Source: Flammeovirgaceae bacterium
Lineage (GTDB): Bacteria; Bacteroidota; Bacteroidia; Cytophagales; Cyclobacteriaceae
DNA: 64,000 nucleotides
Direction of reading: 5' to 3'
Assembly (NCBI GenBank): GCA_016709845.1
Contig: JADJMA010000011.1
Location: 1-64,000 of the forward strand
Shown piece by piece: positions 11,750 to 20,791 of the stretch; within the stretch, counting starts at the first letter, position 1; each line of letters starts with the position of its first letter. The position numbers and the translations under genes were made by a program. The notes beneath the pieces were generated by a model. It was not told the DNA's origin. It did no database searches and saw only the letters and a list, made by a program, of their open reading frames with translations.

Positions 11750-12352
11750 TCACTGCTCAAATAATTCCAATTGACTGGGCAACAGTTGAAATGATTTTCG
11801 ATGATACGGGGTAATCCCCTGTGCCCGTATTCCATCCCGATGCTCCACAGTAGGATAGCCAACATTGGTGTTCCAGGCATAACCCGGAAATTCAAGAGAT
11901 AGTTTCTCCATTAATTCATCCCTATAATTCTTTGCCAGAACGGAGGCAGCAGCAATCGACAAATATTTGCCATCTCCTTTAATCACACATTCAAACTTTA
12001 TTTCCTGATAGGGTTTAAACCGATTGCCATCTATCAACAAAAGTTCCGGACGAAGTGCTAACTGATCCAACGCTAAATGCATGGCTTTAAAAGAAGCATT
12101 TAAAATATTTATCTGATCTATTTCATCATTACTTACTTCGGCAATCGCCCAGGCCAATGCATCCTGAACAATATCAGTTTGTAAGGTTTGTCTTTCCTGT
12201 CGGGATAGTTGCTTGGAATCATTCAATAAGTCGTGCTTATAGTTTTTTGGCAAGATAACAGCCGCTGCTACCACCGGGCCAGCCAAACATCCTCTTCCTA
12301 CCTCATCGCAGCCGGCTTCAATTAAATCAGGAGTAAACGATGACAATAGCAT
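11750..12352 (-). CDS. rnhB: Ribonuclease HII
   Basis: Endonuclease that nicks RNA in RNA-DNA hybrids, including single misincorporated ribonucleotides. The acidic active site is visible: AGCDEVGRGCLAGPVVAAAV (Asp and Glu), LLIDGNRF (Asp) and SVLAKNYRDELM (Asp). I chose the start at 12352 (MLLSSFTPDL, about 200 residues). The longer ORF beginning at 12367 adds MNFEF, which is encoded inside a degenerate AT-rich repeat and is unlikely to be translated. NRDE lies 40 bases downstream on the same strand, so the two may be co-transcribed. Divergent from the Nudix gene. Confidence 0.92.
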   Translation of the reverse strand: MLLSSFTPDLIEAGCDEVGRGCLAGPVVAAAVILPKNYKHDLLNDSKQLSRQERQTLQTDIVQDALAWAIAEVSNDEIDQINILNASFKAMHLALDQLALRPELLLIDGNRFKPYQEIKFECVIKGDGKYLSIAAASVLAKNYRDELMEKLSLEFPGYAWNTNVGYPTVEHRDGIRAQGITPYHRKSFQLLPSQLELFEQ

Positions 12353-12355
12353 AAA

Positions 12356-12436
12356 TTCAAAATTCAAGATTCAAAACTCAAAATTCAAGGCCGTTTACTT
12401 AATTATTGAATTAATTTTGAGTCTTAAATTTTAAAT
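12356..12436. repeat. AT-rich imperfect inverted repeat between rnhB and the Nudix gene
   Basis: Reiterations of the type caaaattcaagattcaaaac on the left face an inverted, imperfect copy (ttgaattaattttgagtctt) on the right, with a short spacer. It fills the divergent promoter region. It may be a structured element or slippage-derived repeat; the promoters of both genes must lie in or beside it. Confidence 0.5.
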
Positions 12437-12446
12437 CATTTTATAA

Positions 12447-12986
12447 ATGAACCCTTGGCAAACGCTTTCTTCAGAAGAAAAATATGATAATCGATGGATT
12501 CAGGTTGTGGAACATCAGGTAATAAACCCTGCAGGAGGAAAAGGCATTTATGGTAAGGTGCATTTTAAAAGCAAAGCCATTGGCATTGTGGCGCTTGATC
12601 AGGATATGAATACCTGGTTGGTTGGGCAGTGGCGCTACACGTTAAATGAATGGAGTTGGGAGATACCCGAAGGCGGTGGCGCGCTCGATACTGATCCGAT
12701 AGAATCTGCCAAACGAGAATTAAAAGAAGAGACCGGGTTAGTTGCTGAGCGATGGACTATGATTCAGCGCGCATATCTTTCCAATTCTGTTTCGGATGAA
12801 GAAGGATTTTTATTTTTAGCCGAAGATTTAACGCAGCAAGAAAGCGAACTAGAAGATACAGAAGCCGATTTAAAAGTATGGAAACTTCCGTTTAAGGATG
12901 CCCTTCAAATGGTGCTTACTGGAAAGATAACCGATAGTTTAAGTGTGATGGGAATACTTAAGGTGGCTCGACTGAAAGGACTCTAG
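12447..12986 (+). CDS. Nudix hydrolase (ADP-ribose/nucleoside diphosphate-sugar pyrophosphatase-like)
   Basis: A 179-residue Nudix protein. The box reads EGGGALDTDPIESAKRELKE then ETGL at about residues 71-94. The REL-EE-GL metal-binding half is intact, but the Glu usually placed seven residues after the first Gly is Thr. The preceding WSWEIPEGGG and the strand VGQWRYTLNEW resemble ADP-ribose pyrophosphatases of the NudF/YffH type, so hydrolysis of a nucleoside diphosphate-X is likely; the substrate is not fixed by sequence. It is intact and divergent from rnhB. Confidence 0.85.
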   Translation: MNPWQTLSSEEKYDNRWIQVVEHQVINPAGGKGIYGKVHFKSKAIGIVALDQDMNTWLVGQWRYTLNEWSWEIPEGGGALDTDPIESAKRELKEETGLVAERWTMIQRAYLSNSVSDEEGFLFLAEDLTQQESELEDTEADLKVWKLPFKDALQMVLTGKITDSLSVMGILKVARLKGL

Positions 12987-13010
12987 CTACTAGATGCTGG
13001 TTGCTGGATA
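12987..13010 (-). repeat. Short dispersed repeat, copy 1
   Basis: On the minus strand this reads as a 24-base element beginning tatccagcaaccagcatcta. It matches 21 of 24 positions of a plus-strand copy at 33646-33669. It starts right after the Nudix stop codon. Such elements are not explained by the flanking genes. Confidence 0.5.
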
Positions 13011-13050
13011 CCAGAAGATAGAATCCAAAAACACGTAACTATGCTAACCA

Positions 13051-14376
13051 ATGAGCTACCGTTCTCACATTAGACCCAACTTTCTTCTCGCCTATCCAAT
13101 CATGTTAAGCATGCTGGGTCAGGTGATGACTGGTGTAGCTGATAGTGTAATGATTGGTTGGACAGGCACTACTCCGCTGGCTGCTTCTTCCTTTGCCAAT
13201 ATCTTTTTTTCAATTCCACTTTTTTTTGGAATTGGCGTTTCATACGCCATAACACCCTTGGTGGCACAAGCTGAGGGTGCCAGCGATGCCGGCAAAATAA
13301 TCAGCACCCTAAAAAATGGTTCGCTGATAAATATTGTTACTGGTTTTATCCTGGTTGGTCTCATTTTTTCGATCGAGCCTTTTATGCATTTTATGGGGCA
13401 GCCTGAAGAAGTGGTAACACTGGGTATACCCTACCTCAACATCATAGCTATATCAATTATTCCTGCCATGATTTTCCAAACCTATAGGCAGTTTGCCGAG
13501 GGGCTTCAACGTACCCGAATGGCTATGATTATAGTAGTAGGCAGTAATCTGCTCAACATTGCCCTCAATTATGTTTTAATATTTGGCAAGTATGGTTTCC
13601 CATTGTTAGGATTAAATGGAGCGGGTTGGGCTACGCTGATTGCACGCGTGGTGATGGCCGCAAGCATGATGCTTTATATCTATTATGGAAGAAAATTTCA
13701 GGCCTACAAATCCGGATTTTCTATAGGTAATTATTCACGAGTCCTTATTTCAAAAATGTTACACATTGGTTTACCAGCAGGCTCGCAATTTATTTTTGAA
13801 GCCGGAGCCTTTGGCTTTTCTGCTATCATGATGGGCTGGCTCGGCACCACGACCTTAGCCGCGCATCAAATAGCCATTAATCTTGCTACCATCAGTTATA
13901 TGACTACTTCGGGCATGGGGGCAGCGGCCACCATTCGGGTAGGAAACTTTTGGGGTCAAAAAAACCGAAGTAATTTAAGAGCCGCTGCTTTTACTATGAT
14001 AGGAATGGCCGGTGCGCTTATGTTGGCATGGGCGATGCTGTTCGTATTTGGGAGACATCTACTTCCTTCTTTATATATCGATGATCCGGCCGTGATAGAA
14101 ATTACGGCAACTCTATTAATCATTGCTGCCTTTTTTCAATTGTCGGATGGAATGCAAGTAGTAACCGCTGGCGCATTACGGGGGTTGCAGGATGTTAAAG
14201 TGCCTTCCCTACTAGTCTTTATTTCTTACTGGGTCATTGCCCTTCCGCTAGGATACTGGTTGGCATTCTCTTTAGCGATGGGAGCCAATGGAATCTGGAT
14301 TGGACTTTCCGTTGGCCTCACCTTAACGGCCACGGCTATGGTTGTGCGTTTTAACAGACTTTCCAACAAGTTGTAA
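13051..14376 (+). CDS. MATE family efflux transporter
   Basis: A 441-residue inner-membrane protein with about 12 hydrophobic helices, of the NorM/DinF multidrug and toxic compound extrusion family, driven by Na+ or H+. The family pattern is visible in both halves: LAYPIMLSMLGQVMTGVADS near residue 15 with the TGVADSVMIGW segment, and the second-half counterpart GLPAGSQFIFEAGAFGFSAI near residue 240. The motif LAAHQIAINLATISYM is also typical. Length is normal for MATE proteins and the frame is intact. The substrate is unknown. Confidence 0.92.
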   Translation: MSYRSHIRPNFLLAYPIMLSMLGQVMTGVADSVMIGWTGTTPLAASSFANIFFSIPLFFGIGVSYAITPLVAQAEGASDAGKIISTLKNGSLINIVTGFILVGLIFSIEPFMHFMGQPEEVVTLGIPYLNIIAISIIPAMIFQTYRQFAEGLQRTRMAMIIVVGSNLLNIALNYVLIFGKYGFPLLGLNGAGWATLIARVVMAASMMLYIYYGRKFQAYKSGFSIGNYSRVLISKMLHIGLPAGSQFIFEAGAFGFSAIMMGWLGTTTLAAHQIAINLATISYMTTSGMGAAATIRVGNFWGQKNRSNLRAAAFTMIGMAGALMLAWAMLFVFGRHLLPSLYIDDPAVIEITATLLIIAAFFQLSDGMQVVTAGALRGLQDVKVPSLLVFISYWVIALPLGYWLAFSLAMGANGIWIGLSVGLTLTATAMVVRFNRLSNKL

Positions 14377-14453
14377 TTCTTGTAGAATCGCTTACGAATT
14401 TTAACAACAAAGTTCATAGAGAAAATTCATAACTTTCATTCAAACATAAACTC

Positions 14454-15010
14454 ATGCAAGAACCCCGCCCCGTTCGCTATTCACAAACTACCATTACCGA
14501 ATTGATGATTCCCTCCTACGCCAACTTTGGTGGTAAAATTCATGGCGGCACTCTATTATCCTTAATGGATAAAGTTGCCTATGCTACTGCGAGCAAGCAC
14601 GCGGGCACCTATTGTGTAACCGTAACAGTCGATCGGGTAGAGTTTCTTCATCCTGTGGAAGTAGGAGAATTAGTTTCCCTTCTTGCATCGGTCAATTACG
14701 TGGGCCGTACCTCTCTGGTAGTGGGAATACGCGTTGAGTCTCAAAACATTAAGACCGGAAAGGTATTACACACCAACTCGTCTTTTTTACGATGGTGGCC
14801 AAAGGAGACGATGACAAACCTACCCAGGTACCCGAATTAATCCTGGAAAGTAAAGAAGATATAAAGCGATTTATAGAAGCCATGCGGATGAAAGAGATAA
14901 GAAGTGCCGTCCGCGAACAAATGGATGATGCCCATTCTAATTTCGAAGTCGAAAATGCACACGAAATACTTAAAGACCAACGGTGTAAAATCTTATTTAA
15001 ACTTCCGTAG
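14454..15010 (+). CDS. Acyl-CoA thioesterase (hotdog fold, YciA-like), one frameshift
   Basis: Hydrolyses acyl-CoA to free acid and CoA. The product begins MQEPRPVRYSQTTITELMIP. It contains the hotdog catalytic segment NFGGKIHGGTLLSLMDKVAY and the strand VTVDRVEFLHPVEVGELVSL, followed by YVGRTSLVVGIRV. Near 14788, inside a T7 run, the frame changes. The expected SSFFTMVAKGDDDKPTQVPE continues in the other frame, through a helical tail ending CKILFKLP. Rejoined length is about 185 residues. The polypeptide is typical of Bacteroidota thioesterases with a short C-terminal extension. The homopolymer break suggests sequencing error. M24 aminopeptidase follows 34 bases later. Confidence 0.88.
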
Positions 15011-15044
15011 AATCAGCTAAACTTGTCATATTAAATATATTCCT

Positions 15045-16373
15045 ATGAAGTATCTATTTTCAATCATTTTTCTTTTCACTCTTTCGTTTTCGTTTAGTCA
15101 ACCGCTCGTATTGACTCAGCGCGATCAGGCACGTGTTATTGACGAACTGTTAGATGATCGGCTTCGCACAGTACTACCCAACCTAATGCGCAGAGAAGGT
15201 TTCGACATGTGGGTAATAATCTCCCGGGAGTATAATGAAGACCCGGTGATTAAAACATTATTACCTGGCACCTGGCATGCAGCCCGCAGAACTACTATGC
15301 TCGTTGCTTTCGATCGGGGTGCCGATAAGGAGATGGAATATTTAGCCGTGGCTCGCTATGATGTGGGCAAGATGTTCAAGCGCGCCTGGGATCCTGATGC
15401 CAACCCAGATCAGTGGGCTCAACTCGGAAAAATTATTAGTGAACGTAATCCCAAAAAAATTGGGGTTAACAAAGCCCCCTCGTGGGGTCATGCCGATGGA
15501 CTTACCTCAAATGATTATGACAATCTCATTAAGGTGTTACCTAAAAATCTGCAATCAAAAGTTGTTTCGGCTGAAAAGCTGGCCGTTAGTTGGTTAGAGA
15601 CGCGAACCGAAAAAGAAATGGTCATCTATCAGCAAATATGTCGCATTGCTCATGACATTATTCAGGAAGGCTTTTCTGATAAAGTTATTCAACCTGGAGT
15701 AACAACAACGGAGGATGTGGTGTGGTGGTATCGCGAAAGAATTAAGGAATTAAAGTTGGATACCTGGTTTCATCCATCCGTTTCTATTCAGAGAAACGAA
15801 GCTGATGCCATTATGGCCAAGCGTCCACAACCGCTGGTGATTCAACCAGGCGATTTTCTGCATGTTGATTTTGGAATTACTTATCTCCGCCTCAATACAG
15901 ATACACAACAACACGCTTATCTTCTTAAAGCAGGCGAAACTGAAGTTCCGGCTTATTTAAAAAATGCTTTTGCGAAAGGAAACCGGCTGCAGGATTTGCT
16001 AACGAATAATTATAAGTTAGGCCGAACAGGCAACGAAATTCTAAAAGCCACTCGCGAACAAGCCATTGCGGAAGGAATTACTCCCTCTATTTATACACAC
16101 CCAATTGGCTTTCATGGACATGCAGCGGGAACAACCGTAGGCATGTGGGATATGCAAGGGGGCGTACCTTTTACAGGAGATTATCCGTTGCATTATAACA
16201 CAGCATACTCGATTGAGTTGAATTGCACTGTCAATATTCCTGAGTGGAAAAAAGATATCCGCGTTCAATTGGAAGAAGATGGTTTCTTTTCCGAAACCGG
16301 CTTCCGATACATTGATGGTCGCCAAAAAGAAATTATTACAATCCCCAGAATGGGCGGGATTAACGGACAGTAA
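15045..16373 (+). CDS. M24 family metallopeptidase (Xaa-Pro aminopeptidase-like), exported
   Basis: A 442-residue protein with a Sec signal peptide (KYLFSIIFLFTLSFSFS, cleavage near SQP) and a creatinase/aminopeptidase P N-domain (FDMWVIISREYNEDPVIKTL). The C-terminal pita-bread domain shows the metal ligands of M24 in order: Asp in FLHVDFGITY, Asp in LNTDTQQHAY, His in IGFHGHAAGTT, Glu in AYSIELNC and Glu in IRVQLEED. It probably removes N-terminal residues before proline in the periplasm; the exact substrate is unknown. The gene is intact and followed by a strong terminator, so it ends its transcription unit. Confidence 0.88.
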   Translation: MKYLFSIIFLFTLSFSFSQPLVLTQRDQARVIDELLDDRLRTVLPNLMRREGFDMWVIISREYNEDPVIKTLLPGTWHAARRTTMLVAFDRGADKEMEYLAVARYDVGKMFKRAWDPDANPDQWAQLGKIISERNPKKIGVNKAPSWGHADGLTSNDYDNLIKVLPKNLQSKVVSAEKLAVSWLETRTEKEMVIYQQICRIAHDIIQEGFSDKVIQPGVTTTEDVVWWYRERIKELKLDTWFHPSVSIQRNEADAIMAKRPQPLVIQPGDFLHVDFGITYLRLNTDTQQHAYLLKAGETEVPAYLKNAFAKGNRLQDLLTNNYKLGRTGNEILKATREQAIAEGITPSIYTHPIGFHGHAAGTTVGMWDMQGGVPFTGDYPLHYNTAYSIELNCTVNIPEWKKDIRVQLEEDGFFSETGFRYIDGRQKEIITIPRMGGINGQ

Positions 16374-16393
16374 TCAATATATGTCCTTATACC

Positions 16394-16430
16394 AAGTCCT
16401 CTTTTGATCTGATCGAAAGAGGACTTTTTT
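16394..16430 (+). terminator. Rho-independent terminator after the M24 peptidase
   Basis: An 11-bp stem (aagtcctcttt / aaagaggactt) with an 11-base loop, followed directly by a run of six T. Confidence 0.85.
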
Positions 16431-16448
16431 ACATATCTTGAATAAACC

Positions 16449-16626
16449 CAGATTATGCATTAGGAATGCATAATCTGCCCGAAGGGTTGACGATCCTGAC
16501 GTTTACCGTCAGGATGTCAAGGTTTAATCCTGACAATGAAAATCACCTGCTTGGTTTTTAGTTTTGTTCTATAAGTTGTTGATTTTCATTCGTCAATTAT
16601 GCAATAGAAATATCTATTGCATAATT
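16449..16626. repeat. Cluster of four hairpins between the M24 peptidase and plsC
   Basis: Four inverted repeats follow each other. 16449-16477 is a perfect 13-bp stem with a 3-base loop (arm cagattatgcatt). 16487-16520 is a 14-bp stem with one bulge (inner arm atcctgacg). 16537-16545 pairs with 16580-16588 (arm tgaaaatca). 16595-16626 is a perfect 13-bp stem with a 6-base loop (arm aattatgcaatag). The first and last arms share an attatgca core. The block lies after a complete terminator and has no ORF, so it is not explained by the flanking genes. It could be a small non-autonomous mobile element, a REP-like element or a structured RNA. Confidence 0.75.
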
Positions 16627-16658
16627 TGGGATAAATTTATTCTTGCCTCCTCTCTTTA

Positions 16659-17387
16659 ATGAAACTATTAAGAGCACTACATACGTATTATGCCTTCGTT
16701 CTCTTCACAATAATTTTCATTCTACTTTTCCCTTTCTTCCTGATTCCCATACTTTTCCCCAAGCAATTTAAACTGGTAGGCGTCATTAATCGGTTTTGGG
16801 GCTACCTACTATTTCCGATTACGTTTCTTCCATATAAAATAGAGTGTCGCACACAGCTCGATCCAAAACGTCAATACATTTTTTGCCCAAACCATTTTTC
16901 TTATCTCGACATTGCCGCCTTAGGCCTCAATCCGATCAATGCCGTATTTGTAGGAAAAAATGACATGGAAAAAATTCCCTTGTTCGGATTCATGTACCGA
17001 AAACTCCACATCACGGTAGATCGGTCGAAACTTAAAAGCCGGATGAACACAATTTTAAAATCCCTTCAAGCAATAGACGATGGAAAAAGCCTGGTAATTT
17101 TTCCCGAAGGGGGTATCGTAAGCAAAAATCCACCTCGAATGACTCCTTTTAAAGATGGCGCCTTCCGGGCAGCTATCGAGAAACAAATTCCTGTGGTGCC
17201 TGTTACCTTACCTAACAATTGGATAATTTTGCCTGATCAAGAACACATACTATTACATCGGGGACTTATCCATGTGATTTTTCATGAACCGATTGAAACC
17301 ATAGGGTACACATTAGATCAATTGGAAGATTTAAAAAGCAAAGTATTTAACGTAATAGCAACCGAACTTAAGAACCGTGAAAATTGA
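16659..17387 (+). CDS. plsC: 1-acyl-sn-glycerol-3-phosphate acyltransferase
   Basis: Acylates lysophosphatidic acid at sn-2 to make phosphatidic acid at the inner membrane. The 242-residue product has one or two N-terminal membrane segments (residues about 10-55). It also has the catalytic HX4D motif in CPNHFSYLDIAALG, a GKNDMEKIPLFG block, the FPEGG motif (LVIFPEGGIVSKNPPRMTPF) and the PVVPVTL block. These are the four conserved acyltransferase motifs. The stop overlaps the gatC start by 11 bases, implying a joint transcript. Confidence 0.9.
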   Translation: MKLLRALHTYYAFVLFTIIFILLFPFFLIPILFPKQFKLVGVINRFWGYLLFPITFLPYKIECRTQLDPKRQYIFCPNHFSYLDIAALGLNPINAVFVGKNDMEKIPLFGFMYRKLHITVDRSKLKSRMNTILKSLQAIDDGKSLVIFPEGGIVSKNPPRMTPFKDGAFRAAIEKQIPVVPVTLPNNWIILPDQEHILLHRGLIHVIFHEPIETIGYTLDQLEDLKSKVFNVIATELKNREN

Positions 17388-17664
17388 TAAAGACACATTG
17401 AATAAAATTTCGCATCTCGCCCGGCTTGAGTTTAATGAACAGGATGCAGAAAAAATGATGAAAGATATGACCAACATCCTTTCGTTTGTAGAAAAATTAA
17501 ATGAGGTAAATACCGAAGGAGTCGAGCCGCTTACCACGATGAGTCATGAAGTCAATGCGTTGCGCGAAGACATCGTGCATCCTCACCTTGATCACGACCT
17601 TGCCTTACAAAGCGCTCCCAAAAAAGATTCTGATTACTTCCGGGTACCCAAGGTACTGGAGTAA
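17377..17664 (+). CDS. gatC: Asp-tRNA(Asn)/Glu-tRNA(Gln) amidotransferase subunit C
   Basis: Small subunit of the GatCAB transamidase that converts Glu-tRNA(Gln) or Asp-tRNA(Asn) to the amidated form. The 95-residue product has the family sequence KISHLARLEFNEQDAEKMMK, then ILSFVEKLNEVNTEGVEPL and the C-terminal DYFRVPKVLE. The start is a GTG at 17377, which lies inside the end of plsC; no ATG fits the family N-terminus better. gatA and gatB are not in the window. Intact. Confidence 0.93.
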   Translation: MKIDKDTLNKISHLARLEFNEQDAEKMMKDMTNILSFVEKLNEVNTEGVEPLTTMSHEVNALREDIVHPHLDHDLALQSAPKKDSDYFRVPKVLE

Positions 17665-17725
17665 CTTCTTCTCGTTGCTAATCCTTATTATTAAAGGTAA
17701 ACTTGCCGCTTAACATACTCAAAGT

Positions 17726-20725
17726 ATGCATACCCTTCAATTTTGGAAATCCTGGAGTAAACCCAACCAATACTTTTTCTGGTTTCTTAGCACCTTACTC
17801 ATTCTTGCTATCGGATTTTTCTGGTATTCCTATTTACTTTCACCAGCACCGGTTATAACCTGGCAACATTATCAGGAACTCCAACAGGAAGAAACTCCTA
17901 TCCGTTTTTTTCAGATGGGTTTGCATAGTCTTCCTGTTCAAGCTGATATTTTTATGATTACGGAAGCTCAGCTGGGTAGTCCGCTAAATCCAAATATTAC
18001 AGCTTCTTATATTTTTCTTTGCTCCCTGCTCATTTTCTTCTTAGTATCCCTTGCCCTTATTACTACCCTAAATCGTTTTTGGTTTCTGATCGGTATCGGA
18101 ATTTTTTCATTGCTACTTATCAGTTTACAGTTTGAGGCACTCGAAGTATTTGGGCTGACTAATAAGATGCCCGCTGCCATAGTATTAATCTTTATCATCG
18201 CACTCGCTTATTATTTTCAAGCCTTGCGCAGCCAGACTTCATTCTTTACCCGGTTGTTTTCATTTACTTTTCTTTTTTTGATTTTAGGAATAATCTTGGT
18301 TCAGTTTAGCCAAGTGCAAAATCCACTCTTACATATTTCTGTAAACGGATATACACCCGGGCTTATTCTTTCGCTCATTTTTATTTTAATGATTGGTCCC
18401 GAAATCCCGGCTGCATTCGTTAGCATCCTCACACAAAGCACCCGCCAAACAAAAAGTCTTCGTCATTTTTTAATCTTAACTGGATTCTATTTGCTCAACC
18501 TCTTACTTGCCTACGGAATTAATATCGGTTATCTGGATATAAACATCTGGGTTATCGACTTCTTTTTTCTGTTTACGATTTCATCCGTACTGGGTATCTG
18601 GGGCTTCCGCCAACGAGAGGCCCAATATGCGTCCATTCTTCCAGCCGATCCGTACGGCATTTATTTAATTCTTTCCTTAGCACTACTATCCTTCAGTACG
18701 ATAGGCTACCTGCTGGCAACAGCCAATGATGTGGTCTTTAATCTTTTAAAAGATGTGGTTATGTACAGCCATTTAGGGTACGGAATTATATTTCTGCTGT
18801 ACATCATTTCCAATTTCGGATCGATGCTTTCACAAAATCTGCAGGTTTATAAAGTGATTTACAAGCCTACAACCATGCCCTATTTTACTTTCCGTATGAT
18901 GGGTCTCATCACATGCCTTGCCTTTTTGGTTTTTGATACAAGCTGGCGAACACCCCTCAATCAAATTTATGCAGCTTATTACAATGGCTATGGCGATTTA
19001 TATTATACGCAGAATGATGACATGCTTGCGGAGGGTTTTTATAATAAATCTGTTTTTTATAGAAACCAAAACCATCACGCACATTACGCATTGGCCTCCA
19101 TACAGAGCGCTCGCCTGGAACTGCATAAAAGAAAGACTTGAACTCGCAGAAGCAAGTGGTGGAATCCAACCGAGTTCGCTTTTCTGAATTTAAGTGAATC
19201 CTACTTACGTACGGGCAATTCACTTCAGGCATTAATGATACTAAAGCAAGCCAAAGAAGAATTTCCAACTAGTGGTATTGTTCACAATGCATTGGGTCTT
19301 TTGTTTTCAGAATTAAAAATGTCAGACTCGGCCTTGCTTTCCTTTCAAGAAGCTCGTAAGTCGCGAGCAACTAAAGAAATGGCAGAAACAAATCTGCTTG
19401 CAACCAGTGCTAAGTTTAACCTTACTTATCCTGCCGATTCGTTGCTACAACTAATCGGTTCTCAAAAACTTGGCCCAAGAGCCAACACGCTTGCCCTCGC
19501 CAATCTTCAAAGTCTGCCAATTGAAGTAGAATATCTTTCTCCAAGTGATACGGTGGTTTCAGCCACACAGGCCACTTTTATTTGTAACTATTTCATCAAT
19601 CAATTATATGCGGTTGATACAGTTCATCTCGCCCAGGCTGTATCGCTGGCACGCAAACCCGTTAACGAATATTTTAAAGAAGCCATACTAGTAGCCGCCT
19701 CGCAAGCCTATTATGCGCAAGGCGAAATAAAGCGAGCCTTTGATCTTACCCGCGAAGTCGCATATCGTACAGGGAGCGGTAAATACTTTACTCTGTTAGG
19801 CATTTGGGCCCTTGAACAAAATAACCCGCAGATTGCTGCGAACTACTTTGAAATAGCAAAAGATAAAAATCAACCAAACGCATTACTCTATGAAGCCATC
19901 GCGCAAACGGAATCTGATAGCCTAGCACTGGCACTACCGTTGTGGGATAGTTTAGCCCGATCAGCCGATGAAAAGAATGTTGAAATCTCAAAAAATAGCC
20001 TCGTGGTTTTAACGGCATCACCCACTCAAGTAAATGATATGTCCGATGAAGACAAGTATTGGTACACACGCTACAAAATAAATTGGCTCGATACACTCAC
20101 CTTCTGGAATGTAACCCACTCCATTCAAAAGGAAGAATTAAAAGCACGCGCTATTCTTGATTTCAGTAAGAAATGGTATGCTCAGGACAATACGGAGACA
20201 GCAATTAAAATTCTTGAGCATACGAAAGGACTTAAGTTAACAGATAAGCATGTGTATGATCAAATTCTTATTCTCAACCTGATGCTTCTTGCAGAAACGA
20301 ATACAGAATTGTTTTTAAAACAAGACCTTGAAAAAATTCAATCCCTCAAGCCTTCTTTTCCCAATGAGTTGGTTTATCTACAAACTTTAAAGAGTGAATA
20401 TGCTGGTCGTGCGGAAGAAGCCCAGGCTGGCTTTGAGTATTTGAGTACCGCAAACATACACTTTACAGAAGGCCTTATTTCCTCAGCCCGGCATTTTTCA
20501 CTAGATACAACCGATCGGATAAAGTCCTATTCTATTTTAGTATCTGGTTTGCTCGCCCGGCCCAACTCGATCAAGCTCTTAAAAGCCTACATAAAGGAAG
20601 CCGCCTTAATAGGCTTTGATGATGAGGCAAACGATAGTCTGGATAAATTGAAGAAGCTACTGCCAGCCCGATATTTTAATCAATACATCAAAGAGAACCC
20701 AGACTTTTTTGACATTGAAGGTTAG
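17726..20725 (+). CDS. Large polytopic membrane protein with C-terminal TPR-like region, two frameshifts
   Basis: Unrecognised protein of about 1000 residues. The N-terminal half (to residue about 410) has roughly ten hydrophobic helices, for example NQYFFWFLSTLLILAIGFFW, and loops rich in aromatic residues. After RNQNHHAHYALASIQSARLE near 19120 the frame shifts twice within about 50 bases. The corrected reading gives NPTEFAFLNLSESYLRTGNS. The remainder is helical and TPR-like (ESYLRTGNSLQALMILKQAK; GIVHNALGLLFSELKMSDSA). It ends ARYFNQYIKENPDFFDIEG. No catalytic motif is visible. It lies between gatC and gcvT on the same strand. A scaffold or assembly role in the envelope is only a guess from the architecture. 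Confidence 0.7.
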
Positions 20726-20791
20726 TTATCAAAGTTGATGGCATGAATTTATCCCATTCAATGTTTACTTTTACCTCATAAAATTTATATC

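Noticed and set aside
20726..20791. Glycine riboswitch before gcvT
   Set aside because: The spacer of 66 bases is AT-rich, too short and lacks paired glycine-aptamer features.
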